From contig JAJFHC010000109.1 of assembly GCA_021775835.1 (NCBI GenBank), positions 1-53,767 of the forward strand: a stretch of 53,767 nucleotides of DNA, given 5' to 3'. Positions 27,336-35,869 of the stretch are shown piece by piece; the first letter of the stretch is position 1, and every line of letters begins with the position of its first letter. The DNA is from Hyphomicrobiales bacterium. Its GTDB lineage: Bacteria; Pseudomonadota; Alphaproteobacteria; Rhizobiales; JAJFHC01. The notes under the pieces are model-generated. The model had not been told where the DNA came from, searched no databases, and saw nothing but the letters and a program-made list of their open reading frames with translations. Made by a program: the position numbers and the translations under genes.

Positions 27336-27700
27336 CGAACAAAGGATTGCTTACGACCGGCCTCATTGGAACCGTGATCGCCGCACTCTGTTGTTTCACT
27401 CCGCTTCTTGTCGTTGTCCTGACCGCCGTGGGGCTGTCCGCCATTATTGGCGGTGTGGACTACGTCTTGTTTCCGGTGATGTTTGCATCATTGGGACTGG
27501 TCGCATATGCGCTCTATCTGCAATCAGGCGCAGCGGGGACATCACCCAAACCAATTATCATCGCAGCGGTCGTCATCCTCTCTGCGCTGCTCCTGTGGCT
27601 TGAGTTCCGGTATGCGCTTCGCATTTCGATCGCGGCGGCCGTCGCAGTTGCTTTATACGGCTTCCATTTGCGCAGAAGCGCACGCACGACCACCGGTTAA
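27332..27700 (+). CDS. merF: MerF-type mercury transporter, C-terminally extended
   Basis: 122 residues from ATG 27332, overlapping the previous stop. IGTVIAALCCFTPLLVVVL holds the vicinal Cys of helix 1, and the GVDYVLFPVMFASLGLVAYALY segment is the second MerF helix. Classical MerF is about 81 residues with two helices. Here about 40 further residues add one or two hydrophobic segments (VVILSALLLW, ISIAAAVAVALYGFHL). The second Cys pair of MerF is not visible after helix 2. Confidence 0.85.
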   Translation: MTNKGLLTTGLIGTVIAALCCFTPLLVVVLTAVGLSAIIGGVDYVLFPVMFASLGLVAYALYLQSGAAGTSPKPIIIAAVVILSALLLWLEFRYALRISIAAAVAVALYGFHLRRSARTTTG

Positions 27701-27717
27701 TCCGAGGAGTTAGTTTC

Positions 27718-29148
27718 ATGAACCAATCATGCTGCCCACCGCCGAAACACAATGGCCGCTATGACCTTGCCGTCATCGGAGCCGGTTCAGCCGGATTTTC
27801 CGCCGCAATCACAGCTGCAGAGCAGGGTGCACAAGTTGCCCTTATTGGTCACGGCACGATCGGCGGCACGTGCGTCAACGTCGGTTGTGTGCCATCCAAA
27901 GCTCTGATCCGCGCCGCCGAAGCTGTTCACCATGCCAATCACGCAGGGCGGTTTGCCGGGGTCGAAGCAACCGGCAGGGTTAAAGACTGGAGCGCATTGC
28001 GGGCGCAAAAAGATGAATTGGTGGCTTCACTTCGCCAGGCCAAATACATCGACCTATTGCCGGCCTATAACAGCGTGGCGTATCTCGAAGGGCAAGCCCG
28101 CCTTGGCAATGGCGGTGTGACTGTGGATGGTCGGCACATTAATGCTGGCAAGGTCATTATTGCAACCGGATCGCATGAATTCGTACCGCCTATTCCCGGC
28201 ATTGAAGACACGCCCTATCTGACCAGCACAACGGCTTTTGAAATGGCAAGTTTACCCGAATCCATGATTGTCATGGGCGGCGGCTATATTGGTTGCGAGC
28301 TGGCTCAGATGTTTGCGCGTAGTGGGGTGAAGACTACGATCGCATTCCGTAGCCGGCTTTTGCCCGAAGGCGAGCCGGAAATCAGCCATGCACTCGCGCA
28401 ATATTTTGGAGATGAAGGAATTTCCGTGCAGCGTGTAGATGCCTATGAAAGCATCCATCGCGCCGACCGCGGTATTGTCCTTGAGACAAAAGTTGACGGG
28501 TCACCCCGAAGTCTCGCAGCTGAGGTCTTTCTGCTGGCGGCCGGTCGCATGGCCAACACGCAAGGACTTGGTTTGGCGGATGCAGGTATTGAACTCAGTT
28601 CCAATGGTGGAATCAGCACTGATGATCAAATGCGCACCACGAAAACGGGCGTCTATGCTGCCGGTGATGTCACCGGGCGTGACCAGTTTGTCTACATGGC
28701 CGCTTACGGCGCGAAGATCGCGGCAAGAAATGCCATGAATGGCGATGACCTGAGCTACAGTGGTCTGGCGATGCCGGCTGTGGTCTTTACCGATCCACAA
28801 GTGGCAAGTGTAGGGTTGACTGAAGGTGCAGCAGAGGATCAGGGCATAGAGGTAAGAACCTCCGTCCTCTCGCTCGATAATGTGCCGCGTGCTCTTGCGG
28901 CCAGGGACACACGCGGGTTGATCAAGCTCGTGGCCGAGAGTGCCACAAGCAAACTGATCGGAGCCCATATAGTTGCCCCCGAAGGCGCTGACAGCATCCA
29001 GACAGCCGCGCTTGCGATCAAGCAGGGCATGACATACAACGAACTTGGAGAAATGATCTTTCCGTACCTTACTACGGTTGAGGGACTGAAACTGGCTGCC
29101 CAAACCTTTGATATGGACGTCTCCAAGCTCTCCTGCTGTGCCGGATAA
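27718..29148 (+). CDS. merA: Mercuric reductase
   Basis: 476 residues, the core flavoenzyme without the N-terminal MerP-like domain found in many longer MerA. FAD motif VIGAGSAGFSAA at about 20-31, redox-active GGTCVNVGCVPSKA near 50-63, NAD(P) motif VMGGGYIGCELAQ near 183, second FAD motif GVYAAGDVTG near 310, and C-terminal SCCAG with the vicinal Cys that pass Hg(II) to the active site. It reduces Hg(II) to volatile Hg(0) with NADPH. The N-terminus has an extra SCCPPP that could help capture metal. Confidence 0.97.
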   Translation: MNQSCCPPPKHNGRYDLAVIGAGSAGFSAAITAAEQGAQVALIGHGTIGGTCVNVGCVPSKALIRAAEAVHHANHAGRFAGVEATGRVKDWSALRAQKDELVASLRQAKYIDLLPAYNSVAYLEGQARLGNGGVTVDGRHINAGKVIIATGSHEFVPPIPGIEDTPYLTSTTAFEMASLPESMIVMGGGYIGCELAQMFARSGVKTTIAFRSRLLPEGEPEISHALAQYFGDEGISVQRVDAYESIHRADRGIVLETKVDGSPRSLAAEVFLLAAGRMANTQGLGLADAGIELSSNGGISTDDQMRTTKTGVYAAGDVTGRDQFVYMAAYGAKIAARNAMNGDDLSYSGLAMPAVVFTDPQVASVGLTEGAAEDQGIEVRTSVLSLDNVPRALAARDTRGLIKLVAESATSKLIGAHIVAPEGADSIQTAALAIKQGMTYNELGEMIFPYLTTVEGLKLAAQTFDMDVSKLSCCAG

Positions 29149-29154
29149 CTGGCG

Positions 29155-29535
29155 GTGCCTGAAGCGTCCGAAGAACCGAAAAGAGACTGGGCCGGCAACC
29201 TCCGGGCTTATCTCCTCGCCTGGGGCTGGCCACTAATTGCCGTAATTGCCGGCTCCTTCGTCGATGCACCGGCACGCACCGCGATCTGGAGCATCGCGCT
29301 GATCTGGATGGGAACCGCCTGCCTCATGAACGCCCGTCGATGCGGACGCATTCATTGCCGCTTTACAGGTCCATTCTATCTAACTCTGGTCATCCCCGTT
29401 GCGCTTCATGGGCTGGACCTGTTTCCGCTCGGGCCATATGCCTGGTGGATACTTGGCGGCACTATCCTCTTTGGCGGAAAAATTATCTGGTGGGCCACTG
29501 AAGCCGCCTGGGGGAAGTTCTCAACGCCTCAGTAG
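29155..29535 (+). CDS. Membrane protein downstream of merA
   Basis: 126 residues from a GTG, 6 bases after the merA stop. It has three or four hydrophobic helices and a conserved-looking central loop ACLMNARRCGRIHCRFTGP with two Cys. I recall proteins with this loop in mer operons of marine and environmental proteobacteria, but no function is established. The Cys pair in the loop could contact Hg(II). Confidence 0.75.
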   Translation: MPEASEEPKRDWAGNLRAYLLAWGWPLIAVIAGSFVDAPARTAIWSIALIWMGTACLMNARRCGRIHCRFTGPFYLTLVIPVALHGLDLFPLGPYAWWILGGTILFGGKIIWWATEAAWGKFSTPQ

Positions 29536-29980
29536 GTACGACAAAAAATCCTTGTTGTACTATCCTTGAAGATTGCCAGATGTCTCAGGCGGGTCACTTT
29601 TGCTCTTGTCAGACCTGTCAAAGTGACGGCGGAAATTGCTCCATTGGCAGACGTGGACGACACTCGCCTAACAGGGAATAGGTCAAATTCGAACCGAAAG
29701 ACAGGAAACCGCTCAGTTGAGCCACAGAAAATACGTCGCACAAGATAACCTCTGCGACCCTTATGAGAGTGCCAGCAGCGTCTTGTGTGGAGTGAACCTC
29801 GGCCAAAGAGTGATTGCCGTGTAAATTGCCGACGCGCGCAAGGATGGAAGAGAATCACAGAGTAACGTAAAAACGTCAGCTTGATCGTCGAACACGCCAC
29901 GCGTGAGACTTTCACCACTGGTGTATGCGACAAGTCAGACGTCGACAATGGCATGAGCACACTCTACTCTTGTAACCGAG
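29536..29980. other. Gap between the mer operon and the copper module
   Basis: No supported gene. A 143-residue frame on the minus strand covers most of it, but it has no RBS and an Arg/Ser/Phe-rich random look. No clear terminator for the mer operon was found here. Confidence 0.4.
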
Positions 29981-30313
29981 ATGAAGCAGCTTGTTCGCAT
30001 ATTGATAATAGCTCTGCTCGTGACTTCAGTAGCGGGAACGGTGACCAACGCCGCTAGTGCGACCTTGATGACTATCATGATGTCCTTGGCTGACAGCGAG
30101 GGTATGGGCGATTGTGATGGCTGCGGCAAGAGTGAAGGCGGCTCGTCATTTTGCGACGTCAACTGTGTAACCCTACATTTGGCGATAATCGGTTTCAATG
30201 ATTTAGTCCGCTCTCCGGTGATTAGACGTGCCCGTGGCCTCATTTCATGCAACGCTATCGGCCACACTGGGCCTCCTGACCCTTACCCTCCTCGATCCCT
30301 CATCCTGATCTGA
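29981..30313 (+). CDS. Small exported Cys-rich protein upstream of the multicopper oxidase
   Basis: 110 residues. A signal peptide (ILIIALLVTSVAGTVTNA) is followed by a Met/Cys cluster: MGDCDGCGKSEGG and FCDVNC. Such clusters with acidic residues are common in small periplasmic copper-handling proteins. The C-terminal part carries no recognised motif. It precedes the multicopper oxidase by about 140 bases on the same strand. The RBS is weak. A metal-binding role is inferred from the Cys cluster and context only. Confidence 0.55.
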   Translation: MKQLVRILIIALLVTSVAGTVTNAASATLMTIMMSLADSEGMGDCDGCGKSEGGSSFCDVNCVTLHLAIIGFNDLVRSPVIRRARGLISCNAIGHTGPPDPYPPRSLILI

Positions 30314-30353
30314 CGCTTACCGGTTTTCTCCGGACGACAGCGTCATTTGTGCC

Positions 30354-30379
30354 GTGTGCAGCGCATATTCGCTGCACAC
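30354..30379. promoter_or_regulatory. Perfect 10-bp inverted repeat upstream of the oxidase operon
   Basis: GTGTGCAGCG and CGCTGCACAC flank the six-base centre CATATT. It lies 73 bases before the oxidase start codon. It could be an operator or an RNA hairpin; there is no T-run, so a terminator is unlikely. Confidence 0.55.
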
Positions 30380-30451
30380 GATACCATTCAAACATGAGTG
30401 CGTTTTTGTTGCGCCGTGCGATTGCAATGACCAGTTTTCAGGATGACCCTT

Positions 30452-31936
30452 ATGTCCAATTTTCGTCCGCCGACGTTGACTCGTCGTGCCCTGCTCGCCT
30501 CCACCGCTGCAAGCGTTGCGGGGACAGTTCTTCCCGCGTCTCTATATTCGCAAGCGTCGGCTGCGACACCTTACGATGTCCGTCTGCGGGCTGTTCGGGA
30601 TCGCGTCCAGCTGGCCCCCGAACCTTACGGCAGAACGTCTGTCTGGTGCTACAATGGCAGTATCCCTGGACCTGAAATCCGGGTCAAACAGGGCAATCGG
30701 CTTCGCATAATTGTCGAAAATGGCATTGACGAAGCGACAACCGTCCACTGGCACGGTATGCGGGTGCCAAACGCTATGGACGGCGTCCCCCACCTAACTC
30801 AAAAGCCGATCGACCCTGGCGCTACTTACACCTACGAGTTCGATGCCGTTGATGCCGGCACATTCTGGTACCACCCTCATCTACGCGGCTTTGAGCAAGT
30901 CGGGCGCGGCCTCTACGGGCCGCTCGTCGTCGAAGAGGCGGAGCCAGTCCGCGTCGACCGCGATGTAACCTGGGTGCTCGACGACTGGCGCCTCACCCAG
31001 TCTGCTGCGATCAGCAACGACTTTGGCAACCGTCACGACTTGAGCCACAATGGACGGGTTGGCAACACGGTCACGATCAATGGCGGTGTCCCGGAGACTT
31101 TTGCCGTGCGGCCGGGCGAGCGCATTCGCTTGCGGCTCATCAACGCGGCCAATGCCCGCATCTTCAGCATCGACTTCGCGAAACACGAACCCATAATAAT
31201 TGCGTTGGACGGACAACCCGTTACACCGCACGCGCCCGCGAACGGGCTTGTCGTTCTGGGGCCTGCCATGCGCGTTGATCTAATACTCGACATGACGGGT
31301 GCCCCTGGAAACCGGGTGTCAATAGCTGATCGCTTCTACAAGGGAATGGAATACCGTCTCATCGACCTCGCCTATGCTGATACCCGGCTCAGAGACCGCA
31401 TGCCGGACTGGCCGATCAACTTACCGTCAAATCCCCTGCCAGAGCCGAATGTTGCGACCGCTGTCCGCCATGACGTCGTATTCAACGGCGGGATGATGGG
31501 CGCGATGGTCATGGAAGAGATGGGGGGCAGTATGGGACAAGACATGGCTGGAGGCATGATGGGCGGCATGATGAACATGATGCATTCGGGCAAGGTCTGG
31601 TTCATCAACGGCGTGGCAGCCACAGGCCACATCATGGACCCGCTTTTGACGCTCAAACAGAACCAGTCCTGCGTCGTTTCGATGACCAACGCCACCGCCT
31701 GGCATCACCCGATCCATCTGCATGGCCATTCCTTTCGCGTGATTTCACGCAACGGCCAGCCAACCAAACACCGTGAGTGGCAAGACACGGTGTTGATGGC
31801 GCCGCGCGAAAGGGTCGAGATCGCCTTCGTGGCGGACAATCCGGGAGACTGGATGTTCCACTGTCATATTCTCGAACACCAGGCTGCGGGGATGATGGGC
31901 GTTATCCGCGTCGCTGGAAAGGAGGAACGAACATGA
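30452..31936 (+). CDS. Multicopper oxidase (CueO/CopA-like, Tat-exported, Met-rich)
   Basis: 494 residues from ATG 30452, preferred over 30443 because AGGA is better spaced. The signal has TRRALLAS (twin-arginine type). All four copper motifs are present: HWHG near residue 107, WYHPH near 148, HPIHLHGH near 418 and HCHILEH near 471. A Met-rich insert (MMGAMVMEEMGG ... GGMMGGMMNMMH, about residues 346-380) is like the Cu(I)-binding insert of CueO. It oxidises Cu(I) and possibly phenols in the periplasm. It overlaps the cytochrome gene (ATGA). Confidence 0.92.
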   Translation: MSNFRPPTLTRRALLASTAASVAGTVLPASLYSQASAATPYDVRLRAVRDRVQLAPEPYGRTSVWCYNGSIPGPEIRVKQGNRLRIIVENGIDEATTVHWHGMRVPNAMDGVPHLTQKPIDPGATYTYEFDAVDAGTFWYHPHLRGFEQVGRGLYGPLVVEEAEPVRVDRDVTWVLDDWRLTQSAAISNDFGNRHDLSHNGRVGNTVTINGGVPETFAVRPGERIRLRLINAANARIFSIDFAKHEPIIIALDGQPVTPHAPANGLVVLGPAMRVDLILDMTGAPGNRVSIADRFYKGMEYRLIDLAYADTRLRDRMPDWPINLPSNPLPEPNVATAVRHDVVFNGGMMGAMVMEEMGGSMGQDMAGGMMGGMMNMMHSGKVWFINGVAATGHIMDPLLTLKQNQSCVVSMTNATAWHHPIHLHGHSFRVISRNGQPTKHREWQDTVLMAPRERVEIAFVADNPGDWMFHCHILEHQAAGMMGVIRVAGKEERT

Positions 31937-32634
31937 AAACTGCGATCCTCATCTTGAGCATTGCGACCTGCATGTTGACCACTTCTGCGAACGCGGCTGA
32001 CGGGAATCCTAAGCGTGGCGCGCAGGTCTACCGCGCCTGCGTAGCGTGTCATGCGCTCGAACTGGGGCTACATCTCAGCGGCCCAAGTCTCGGCGGTGTG
32101 CTAGGACGCATTGCAGGAACGGCTGACGGTTATGTGCGTTATTCGCCAGGTTTGAAAGAGGCCGCGTTCGTATGGAATGCCGCAGCGCTCGAAGGCTGGC
32201 TGAAGAACCCCAAAGGAATGATCCCCGGCACCTACATGATGTTCGAGGGTATAAATGACGTTCAATCGCTTGCTGACCTCATCGCATTTCTCGAAATTGC
32301 TGGCACACCTGACGGTGCAAAAAAGGCAGTTGCCGATGGCCTGTTCCCGGTTTCATGGCTCAAGGCGGGTGCGCCGGATTCGGTTCGCGATGTGCCGCCG
32401 GAGATGCGTGTTGCTTCGATTAGACATTGTGGCGACAGCTATTTTATCAAGACTGAGAACGGTCGTGAGAGGCCCTACTGGGAAAAAAACGTTCGACTCA
32501 AAATTGACAGTGTCGAAACAGGACCTGCGCCCGGTCAATCCGTGATCGTTGGCTCAGGAATGAGAGGAGATCGCGTTTCAGTGATCTTTTCCAATTTGGA
32601 TCATCTCAAATCTTTCATCGAAGACGAATGCTGA
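31933..32634 (+). CDS. Exported c-type cytochrome with extra C-terminal domain
   Basis: 233 residues. The signal peptide ends at TSANAADG. RACVACHALE is the CxxCH haem site near residue 35-42, and MIPGTYMMF gives a Met as likely sixth ligand, so the first ~115 residues form a class I cytochrome c similar to cytochrome c2. The last ~100 residues are not cytochrome-like, contain RHCGDSYF, and end in the OB-like VRLKIDSVETGPAPGQ region. The gene is translationally coupled to the multicopper oxidase, and the cytochrome may accept its electrons. That link is inference. Confidence 0.85.
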   Translation: MKTAILILSIATCMLTTSANAADGNPKRGAQVYRACVACHALELGLHLSGPSLGGVLGRIAGTADGYVRYSPGLKEAAFVWNAAALEGWLKNPKGMIPGTYMMFEGINDVQSLADLIAFLEIAGTPDGAKKAVADGLFPVSWLKAGAPDSVRDVPPEMRVASIRHCGDSYFIKTENGRERPYWEKNVRLKIDSVETGPAPGQSVIVGSGMRGDRVSVIFSNLDHLKSFIEDEC

Positions 32635-32682
32635 CCCGGTACGCAAAACACACCGTCGCATAACCAGGAAAGGAACCCACCT

Positions 32683-33135
32683 ATGCGCAAAGTATTGTCT
32701 GTCCTCACCATCTCCGGTATCGCCCTGAGCGTTGCTTATGCGGTTTCGGCAACATCCTCTCGAGCCGGAGACGTAACCCTTTACAAAAATCCCCAGTGTG
32801 GCTGCTGCCAAGAGTACGCCAAATATCTAGAGCGTAACGGATATTCGGTGAACGTAAAACCGACACATGAGTTGGCCACGATGAGCCGTGAGGCTGGTAT
32901 TCCCGATGATTTTCAAGGCTGTCATCTTGCCTTCGTTGATGGCTACGTCGTGAGCGGGCATGTGCCCGTCGATACAGTCAATAAGTTGATTACTGAACGC
33001 CCCGACATCAAAGGCGTAACGCTGCCCGGGATGCCGATGGGGTCTCCTGGAATGAACGGAAAAAAACAAGCACTGTTCAAGATTTTGGAGGTGTCGAAGT
33101 CCGGTGGGGTGAAGGGCGTTTACGCCACTGAATGA
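32683..33135 (+). CDS. DUF411 metal-binding protein, exported
   Basis: 150 residues. A signal peptide is followed by VTLYKNPQCGCCQEYAKYLE, where CGCC is the conserved Cys motif of DUF411 (CopG-like) proteins, and by GCHLAFVDGYVVSGHVP with the second family Cys/His pair. GMPMGSPGM adds Met. The family is found with copper and silver resistance genes and is presumed to bind metal in the periplasm. A strong AGGAAAGGA RBS precedes the ATG. Confidence 0.88.
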   Translation: MRKVLSVLTISGIALSVAYAVSATSSRAGDVTLYKNPQCGCCQEYAKYLERNGYSVNVKPTHELATMSREAGIPDDFQGCHLAFVDGYVVSGHVPVDTVNKLITERPDIKGVTLPGMPMGSPGMNGKKQALFKILEVSKSGGVKGVYATE

Positions 33136-33158
33136 CTTGAACCAAGGAAGAGTATGTC

Positions 33159-33302
33159 ATGATGCAAAGCGTAACCGAAATGATGATGGGCACTGGCAGT
33201 ATGACGTGGTCCATGTCACTCACTTGGCTCTTCGTCGTATTGTTGATTGGCCTGGCCGGTTCAACGCTGGTCAAGTTTCTCCGTTTTGGAAGCGGCATAT
33301 GA
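33159..33302 (+). CDS. 47-residue Met-rich single-pass membrane peptide
   Basis: The frame reads from ATG 33159 (or 33162) to TGA 33302. The first 18 residues hold seven Met (MMQSVTEMMMGTGSMTWSM) and are followed by one hydrophobic helix (LTWLFVVLLIGLAGS) and a short basic tail. AGGAAG stands before the start and the stop overlaps the next gene as ATGA. Size, layout and place match tiny Met-rich membrane proteins seen in copper operons. Cu(I) binding at the membrane is inferred. Confidence 0.68.
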   Translation: MMQSVTEMMMGTGSMTWSMSLTWLFVVLLIGLAGSTLVKFLRFGSGI

Positions 33303-33757
33303 CGCCGCTCCCCAGTTTCACTAAACATACTGGCCCGACGACGGTAGCCGTGGTCATGTTGCTTACACCTATTGGTCTGAGCGGAACAACGGCCGCTGGG
33401 ATACCTGAGCAAGGCAAACCCCTTTACCAAAAACATTGCGCCAGCTGTCATGGCGCAAATCTGGAAGGTCAACCCGACTGGAAAAAGCGGCTGCCCAATG
33501 GGCGCTTACCAGCGCCGCCACACAACGCCTCGGGTCACACATGGCACCACCCAGATGGGACGCTCCTGAAAATCGTAAAGGAAGGTACAGTCGCAATCGC
33601 CGGCGGCGACTATCAGAGCGACATGCTCGGTTTTAAGGACGTGCTCTCGGACGACGAGATCAAGGCCATTCTTGAATTCATCAAGAGCACCTGGCCGGAG
33701 CGCGAACGAAAGCACCAAGAGCGTCTCAGCAAGCGCGAACGTGAGGCCCAGAAATGA
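33299..33757 (+). CDS. Exported monohaem c-type cytochrome
   Basis: 152 residues from ATG 33299, which overlaps the preceding stop; the frame is open upstream but that part overlaps the 47-residue peptide. A signal segment (VAVVMLLTPIGLSG) precedes YQKHCASCHGANLEGQ, the CxxCH haem site. SDMLGFKDVLSDDEIKAILEFIKSTWP is the typical C-terminal helix with a Met ligand (DMLGF). The tail is a charged helix. The next gene again overlaps by ATGA. Confidence 0.9.
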   Translation: MTPLPSFTKHTGPTTVAVVMLLTPIGLSGTTAAGIPEQGKPLYQKHCASCHGANLEGQPDWKKRLPNGRLPAPPHNASGHTWHHPDGTLLKIVKEGTVAIAGGDYQSDMLGFKDVLSDDEIKAILEFIKSTWPERERKHQERLSKREREAQK

Positions 33758-34338
33758 CCGAATCCACAACATTGGTTCCTAAGTCGCGCAGGTTGATGTG
33801 GAGTTTGTTTCCACTGCTGACATTTGTCACGATTGCTGTTGCTCTTGGGTGGGGACTAACGAGAAACAGTGATGTGTTGCCTTCCGTCCTGATCGGCAAG
33901 CCAGTCCCGGAATTCTCACTGTCCGCCGTGCAAGGGCGAAAGCTCGGACTTTCCAGCGCCGACCTCAAGGGCGAGGTGTCATTGGTCAATGTTTTTGCGT
34001 CCTGGTGCACCGCATGTCGTGCCGAACATCCCCTGTTCATCCGACTCGCACAATCCGCGGTGGTGCCGGTTCACGGGCTTAATTACAAGGACCGGCCGGC
34101 CGATGCCGCCGAATGGTTGGATTCCCTGGGAGATCCGTACACGAGGACAGGCGCAGACCGTGACGGCCGTGTTGGGATTGAGTGGGGTGTCTACGGCGTC
34201 CCGGAGACATTCGTCGTCGGTCCGGACGGCCGGATTGCATACAAACACGTCGGGGCCATAACGGAGCAGGATCTCGAGGCGACTATCCTGCCTCTCATCG
34301 AGAGCCTATCACTTGTCCCGGAGGCACAGTCTCAATGA
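33754..34338 (+). CDS. CcmG/DsbE-type thiol:disulfide protein
   Basis: 194 residues. One N-terminal membrane anchor (LFPLLTFVTIAVALGWG) is followed by a periplasmic thioredoxin fold with NVFASWCTACRAEHPLF (WCxxC near residue 86) and YGVPETFVVGPDG containing the cis-Pro. The order matches CcmG/DsbE, which reduces apocytochrome c or a chaperone before haem attachment. It lies directly after a cytochrome gene. The pair WCTAC differs from the common WCxPC. Confidence 0.87.
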   Translation: MTESTTLVPKSRRLMWSLFPLLTFVTIAVALGWGLTRNSDVLPSVLIGKPVPEFSLSAVQGRKLGLSSADLKGEVSLVNVFASWCTACRAEHPLFIRLAQSAVVPVHGLNYKDRPADAAEWLDSLGDPYTRTGADRDGRVGIEWGVYGVPETFVVGPDGRIAYKHVGAITEQDLEATILPLIESLSLVPEAQSQ

Positions 34339-34859
34339 GGATCTTACTCACAGTAGTAGTGTTCATCATATTCAGTCTGTATAGCGCAATCGCCGCGGAG
34401 CGGACGCGCATTCCACTTCATGAAACGCCTCGTTCCCTACAAAAGATAGACTTTAGAGACGAGATGGGCACTCCCTTCACGCTGGACGCCTGGCACGGCA
34501 AGTACGTGTTGCTCAACGTCTGGGCCACCTGGTGCGGGCCGTGCCGCACTGAGATGCCGACACTCGACCGACTGCAAAGCCAACTCGGAAGCGACCGCTT
34601 TGAGGTGGTTGTGCTCTCCATCGATCGCGCTGGCGTGGGGGTCGTGCGGAAGTTTTTCGATGAAATTGGGATTAAACATTTGAGGATCTTTATCGATAGA
34701 CGCGGGAGTGTTGTACAGGACCTCAAAGTGTTCGGTTTACCCGGTACGATGCTTATTGGACCGAGTGGACAAGAACTTGGACGATTGTTCGGCCCGGCGA
34801 AATGGGACGCGCCGGAGATGATCAATTTCCTTCGAGATCAGATTACCAAGACGAACTAA
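34335..34859 (+). CDS. TlpA-family thiol-disulfide oxidoreductase, first copy
   Basis: 174 residues from ATG 34335, overlapping the ccmG-like stop; the frame is open upstream only through that gene. A signal peptide is followed by VLLNVWATWCGPCRTEMP (WCGPC) and FGLPGTMLIGPSG with the cis-Pro. TlpA-like proteins keep Cys of apocytochromes or copper sites reduced in the periplasm. A second related copy stands at 36056. Confidence 0.88.
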   Translation: MRILLTVVVFIIFSLYSAIAAERTRIPLHETPRSLQKIDFRDEMGTPFTLDAWHGKYVLLNVWATWCGPCRTEMPTLDRLQSQLGSDRFEVVVLSIDRAGVGVVRKFFDEIGIKHLRIFIDRRGSVVQDLKVFGLPGTMLIGPSGQELGRLFGPAKWDAPEMINFLRDQITKTN

Positions 34860-34890
34860 TCCCGAGCCGATCCCGTTGTTAGGTTGAGGA

Positions 34891-35136
34891 ATGACTAGAC
34901 TCAGGAGAATTAAGAATGACAACGTCAAGATCGACAAACACACAGGTTTCAATATCCCAAGGAGTCGTGAACATCCTCAATTCACAGGACATTGGTTGCG
35001 AACGCTGCGTCGCTACTTCGCTTTTGTGGCAGGAACAAACCTTGTCTGGGAGTTTGCGCATCCTCCACTCTACACAATCTGGGAGGCGGGCACACCGGCC
35101 GTGTACGAGCGACAAGAGGCAATAAGGCATGCCTGA
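34891..35136 (+). pseudogene. Truncated and possibly frameshifted membrane-protein fragment
   Basis: The 81-residue frame contains HWLRTLRRYFAFVAG followed by NLVWEFAHPPLYTIWEAGTP. The second part resembles the first membrane region of a larger (about 180 residue) membrane protein that I recall from metal islands. Here it ends soon after, in VYERQEAIRHA, and overlaps ccdA by 8 bases. A better RBS (AGGAG) leads into another frame at 34916, so the N-terminus may also be frameshifted. Probably a decaying gene. Confidence 0.45.
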
Positions 35137-35869
35137 GATATCTGGAATCGGCATTCTTGCGGCATTTCTAGCCGGCACGATCTCTTTCTTGTCACCTTGC
35201 GTGTTGCCACTCGTCCCGGGGTACGTCTCTTATGTGGCTGGACGGACAACGGTGTCGCCAACGCAGGAGTATGCCAAACATGATTACCTGACCGCTATTT
35301 CATTGAGCCTATGCTTCGTACTCGGATTTTCGACTGTGTTCGTAATTCTGGGCGCAAGTGCAACGGCACTCGGCCAGATACTGCAGAGCTACCGCTATGA
35401 GCTCAACATCTTTGGCGGCGCTATTATCATCATCTTCGGCCTCTTCATGATTGGGATGGCTCGAGTTGCGGTTCTTCAGCGCGATCTGCGGTTCAACATT
35501 TCGATTCCTGGAGGCGATCCGCTCTCAGCATACATCCTTGGGCTTGCCTTCGGCTTTGGTTGGACGCCTTGCATAGGGCCGATTCTCGGTGCCATCCTGA
35601 CGGCCAGTGCGACTTCGGCGACCATAGGAGAAGGTGTCTCGTTGCTCGCCATCTATTCGGCTGGCCTCGGGATACCCTTTTTGCTGACTGCCATTTTCAC
35701 CGACCGTGTGGCTCGTGGAATTCGCTCGCTCGGCCGGTTCGGTCGCCGGCTACAACAAGGCGCGGGCCTCCTCATGATCATCATGGGCATCGCGATGATG
35801 ACAGGACAGCTCTCGGCATTCTCTTATTGGCTGCTGGACGCTTTCCCTGTACTGGGTCGGATCGGTTAG
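35129..35869 (+). CDS. ccdA: Cytochrome c biogenesis protein CcdA
   Basis: 246 residues, six membrane helices. SFLSPCVLPLVPGYVSYVAG near residue 20 and FGWTPCIGPILGAILT near 146 carry the two redox Cys of CcdA in helices 1 and 4. It shuttles electrons from cytoplasmic thioredoxin to periplasmic TlpA/CcmG proteins. It lies amid exactly such partners, so the island supplies its own reductant path for its cytochromes or copper proteins. Confidence 0.94.
   Translation: MPEISGIGILAAFLAGTISFLSPCVLPLVPGYVSYVAGRTTVSPTQEYAKHDYLTAISLSLCFVLGFSTVFVILGASATALGQILQSYRYELNIFGGAIIIIFGLFMIGMARVAVLQRDLRFNISIPGGDPLSAYILGLAFGFGWTPCIGPILGAILTASATSATIGEGVSLLAIYSAGLGIPFLLTAIFTDRVARGIRSLGRFGRRLQQGAGLLMIIMGIAMMTGQLSAFSYWLLDAFPVLGRIG

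Noticed and set aside
29529..29960. 143-residue minus-strand frame
   Set aside because: No RBS, random-looking Arg/Ser/Phe-rich composition and no family resemblance.
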